From Candidatus Omnitrophota bacterium (lineage in GTDB: Bacteria; Omnitrophota; Gorgyraeia; Gygaellales; Profunditerraquicolaceae), in assembly GCA_028687525.1 (NCBI GenBank), contig JAQTZX010000083.1:1-6529 (forward strand): DNA of 6,529 nt, read 5' to 3'. Both the position numbers and the translations under genes were made by a program. The notes beneath the pieces were generated by a model. It was given only the letters and a program-made list of their open reading frames with translations. It did not search any database and was not told the DNA's origin. Below are positions 5,649 through 6,529 of the stretch, piece by piece. Within the stretch, counting starts at the first letter, position 1; every line of letters begins with the position of its first letter.

Positions 5649-5680
5649 ATATGTGAGTGCTGTTCGGTCAGCAGTCTGAT

Positions 5681-5732
5681 GAAAAAGCCTGCCAGCCGGC
5701 AGGCCGGCCCAATCTGCTTGAGAGGGCTTTTC
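5681..5732. repeat. Composite GC-rich palindrome after cdsA, possible terminator
   Basis: GAAAAAGCC (5681-5689) can pair with GGCTTTTC (5725-5732) with one bulged A. Inside it, GCCTGCC (5687-5693) pairs with GGCAGGC (5698-5704) around loop AGCC; the two stems share GCC at 5687-5689. GGCCGGCC (5702-5709) is a perfect 8-bp palindrome. The A-run on one side and T-run on the other would suit a bidirectional terminator, but the T-run is only four bases. GCCTGCCGGCAGG-like palindromes are common intergenic features in many uncultivated bacterial genomes. The position 32 nt after the cdsA stop fits either reading. Confidence 0.45.
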
Positions 5733-5747
5733 AGCACCCTGTTAGTT

Positions 5748-5813
5748 AGTCCCGTTAATTTCGTCCGGGACTTGAACGATAATAATGGAATTAACGGTGC
5801 TAACGGGATTTTT
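5748..5813 (+). promoter_or_regulatory. Candidate attenuator-like leader before dxr
   Basis: The arm AGTCCCGTTAATT (5748-5760) has three alternative partners downstream. CGGGACT (5766-5772) gives a 7-bp hairpin. AATTAACGG (5789-5797) gives 9 bp, extendable to 13 bp with two G-T pairs. TAACGGGA (5801-5808) gives 8 bp and is directly followed by TTTTT (5809-5813), a terminator-like ending. Only one can form at a time. The T-run ends 18 nt before the dxr ATG. No known riboswitch consensus was recognised. A weak promoter-like GATAAT (5778-5783) lies in the same stretch. Confidence 0.4.
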
Positions 5814-5831
5814 GCATAACGTTGTTAAACA

Positions 5832-6529
5832 ATGAAGAATATCGTCATACTCGGTTCGACCGGCTCTATAGGGCAAAACACTTTGGATGTGGTCAGGCAG
5901 CATCCGGAGACATTCCGGGTCGTCGGGTTGAGCGCGTATTCGAACGCTAAAACGCTGGAAAAACAGATCGGCGAGTTTAAACCGAAAATGGTTTGCCTTG
6001 CCGGGATGAGGAAACAGGGGATATCCAGGAGTGCCGCGGGGCCGCGTTTGCTTGCCGGGAAAGAGGGTCTGCTGGAATTATGCGTTGACCCATGTGTTGA
6101 TCTGATAGTGATGGCGATCAGCGGAGCAGAGGCGCTCGCGCCGTTATTGACCGCCGTAGAGCATAAGAAAACAGTTGCCCTGGCCAATAAAGAATCTTTG
6201 GTCATGGCGGGTCCTTTGGTGATGCGTTCGGCGGCTGACCACGGTGCGCGTATTATCCCCGTAGACAGCGAACAGTCGGCTCTCTGGCAGTGTATAGGGT
6301 GCGAAGAGGGGAATAAAGTAAAAAATATATTTTTGACCGCTTCGGGCGGACCGCTGCGGGAGCTCCCCCGGGCCAAGTTCAGGTATGTTACGATGAAACA
6401 GGTTTTACGGCATCCGCGCTGGAGAATGGGCAGTAAAATAACCGTGGATTCCGCGACCATGATGAATAAAGGTTTCGAACTGCTGGAAGCGATGTACCTG
6501 TTCGGGATGCCTGTTGAGGCGGTCAAAGT
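5832..6529 (+). CDS. dxr: 1-deoxy-D-xylulose 5-phosphate reductoisomerase (3' end outside window)
   Basis: Cytoplasmic MEP-pathway enzyme (EC 1.1.1.267) converting 1-deoxy-D-xylulose 5-phosphate to 2-C-methyl-D-erythritol 4-phosphate with NADPH and a divalent metal. It feeds isoprenoid supply, including the substrate of UppS. The first 232 residues are visible and the frame is open at the right edge; the family is about 380-400 residues, so roughly 60% is present. GSTGSIGQNTLDVV at 8-21 is the NADPH-binding loop, and ALANKESLVMAG at 116-127 is conserved. PVDSEQSALWQ at 143-153 carries the metal ligands D145 and E147. TASGGPLRE is at 169-177. HPRWRMG at 194-200 is the flexible active-site loop with H194 and W197. 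KITVDSATMMNKGFELLEA at 202-220 holds N212, K213 and the third metal ligand E216. All catalytic residues expected in this part are present. TAA at 5826-5828 is in frame just upstream, so ATG 5832 is the only sensible start. No Shine-Dalgarno is evident. Confidence 0.97.
   Translation, partial: MKNIVILGSTGSIGQNTLDVVRQHPETFRVVGLSAYSNAKTLEKQIGEFKPKMVCLAGMRKQGISRSAAGPRLLAGKEGLLELCVDPCVDLIVMAISGAEALAPLLTAVEHKKTVALANKESLVMAGPLVMRSAADHGARIIPVDSEQSALWQCIGCEEGNKVKNIFLTASGGPLRELPRAKFRYVTMKQVLRHPRWRMGSKITVDSATMMNKGFELLEAMYLFGMPVEAVK

Noticed and set aside
5755..5783. TTAATT / GATAAT with 17-nt spacing as a dxr promoter
   Set aside because: The -10 is good but the -35 matches only half of the consensus, so it is mentioned only as weak within the leader entry.
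5825..6526. Long open frame of about 233 codons on the minus strand
   Set aside because: It is antisense to dxr, whose + strand frame has every expected catalytic motif. The minus-strand product shows no recognisable domain.

Overview
The window looks like part of a Gram-negative-type bacterial chromosome, probably from an uncultivated lineage. A moderate GC content, a peptidoglycan-binding OmpA/MotB domain, a DUF4912 protein next to a GH57 glucan enzyme, and an uppS-cdsA-dxr cluster together suggest a Candidatus Omnitrophota-like or related bacterium. That placement is inference from gene content only. All genes that can be supported lie on the + strand. No tRNA, rRNA, CRISPR array, transposase gene or phage gene was seen.

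Left block (1-3532): the 3' end of an OmpA/MotB-type protein is followed by a small membrane-anchored coiled-coil protein of unknown function. Then come a DUF4912 protein with a strong Shine-Dalgarno and a GH57 alpha-glucan enzyme of the 1,4-alpha-glucan branching type. The last two overlap by ATGA and are almost certainly translationally coupled. The block looks like one operon (gaps of 16, 63 and -4 nt) joining an envelope pair to an alpha-glucan pair.

Right block (3856-6529): uppS (undecaprenyl diphosphate synthase), cdsA (CDP-diacylglycerol synthase) and dxr (MEP-pathway reductoisomerase, cut by the window end) are in their classical bacterial order. Dxr supplies isoprenoid precursors, UppS makes the C55 lipid carrier for wall and surface polysaccharides, and CdsA activates phosphatidate for phospholipids. 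The dxr frame is open to the right edge and has no stop in the window.

The unusual part is between these genes. Such clusters are often packed tightly, but here the gaps before uppS, cdsA and dxr are 323, 269 and 183 nt and are full of inverted repeats. A 33-34 nt palindromic element with conserved flanks occurs before both uppS and cdsA, and a third hairpin of the same stem family lies just after uppS. Their stems differ by compensatory base-pair swaps, so the fold itself is conserved. Several arms have two or three possible partners, and T-runs follow some stems, as expected of terminators or attenuators. REP-like intergenic palindromes are the simplest explanation; leader-RNA regulation is the more interesting alternative.
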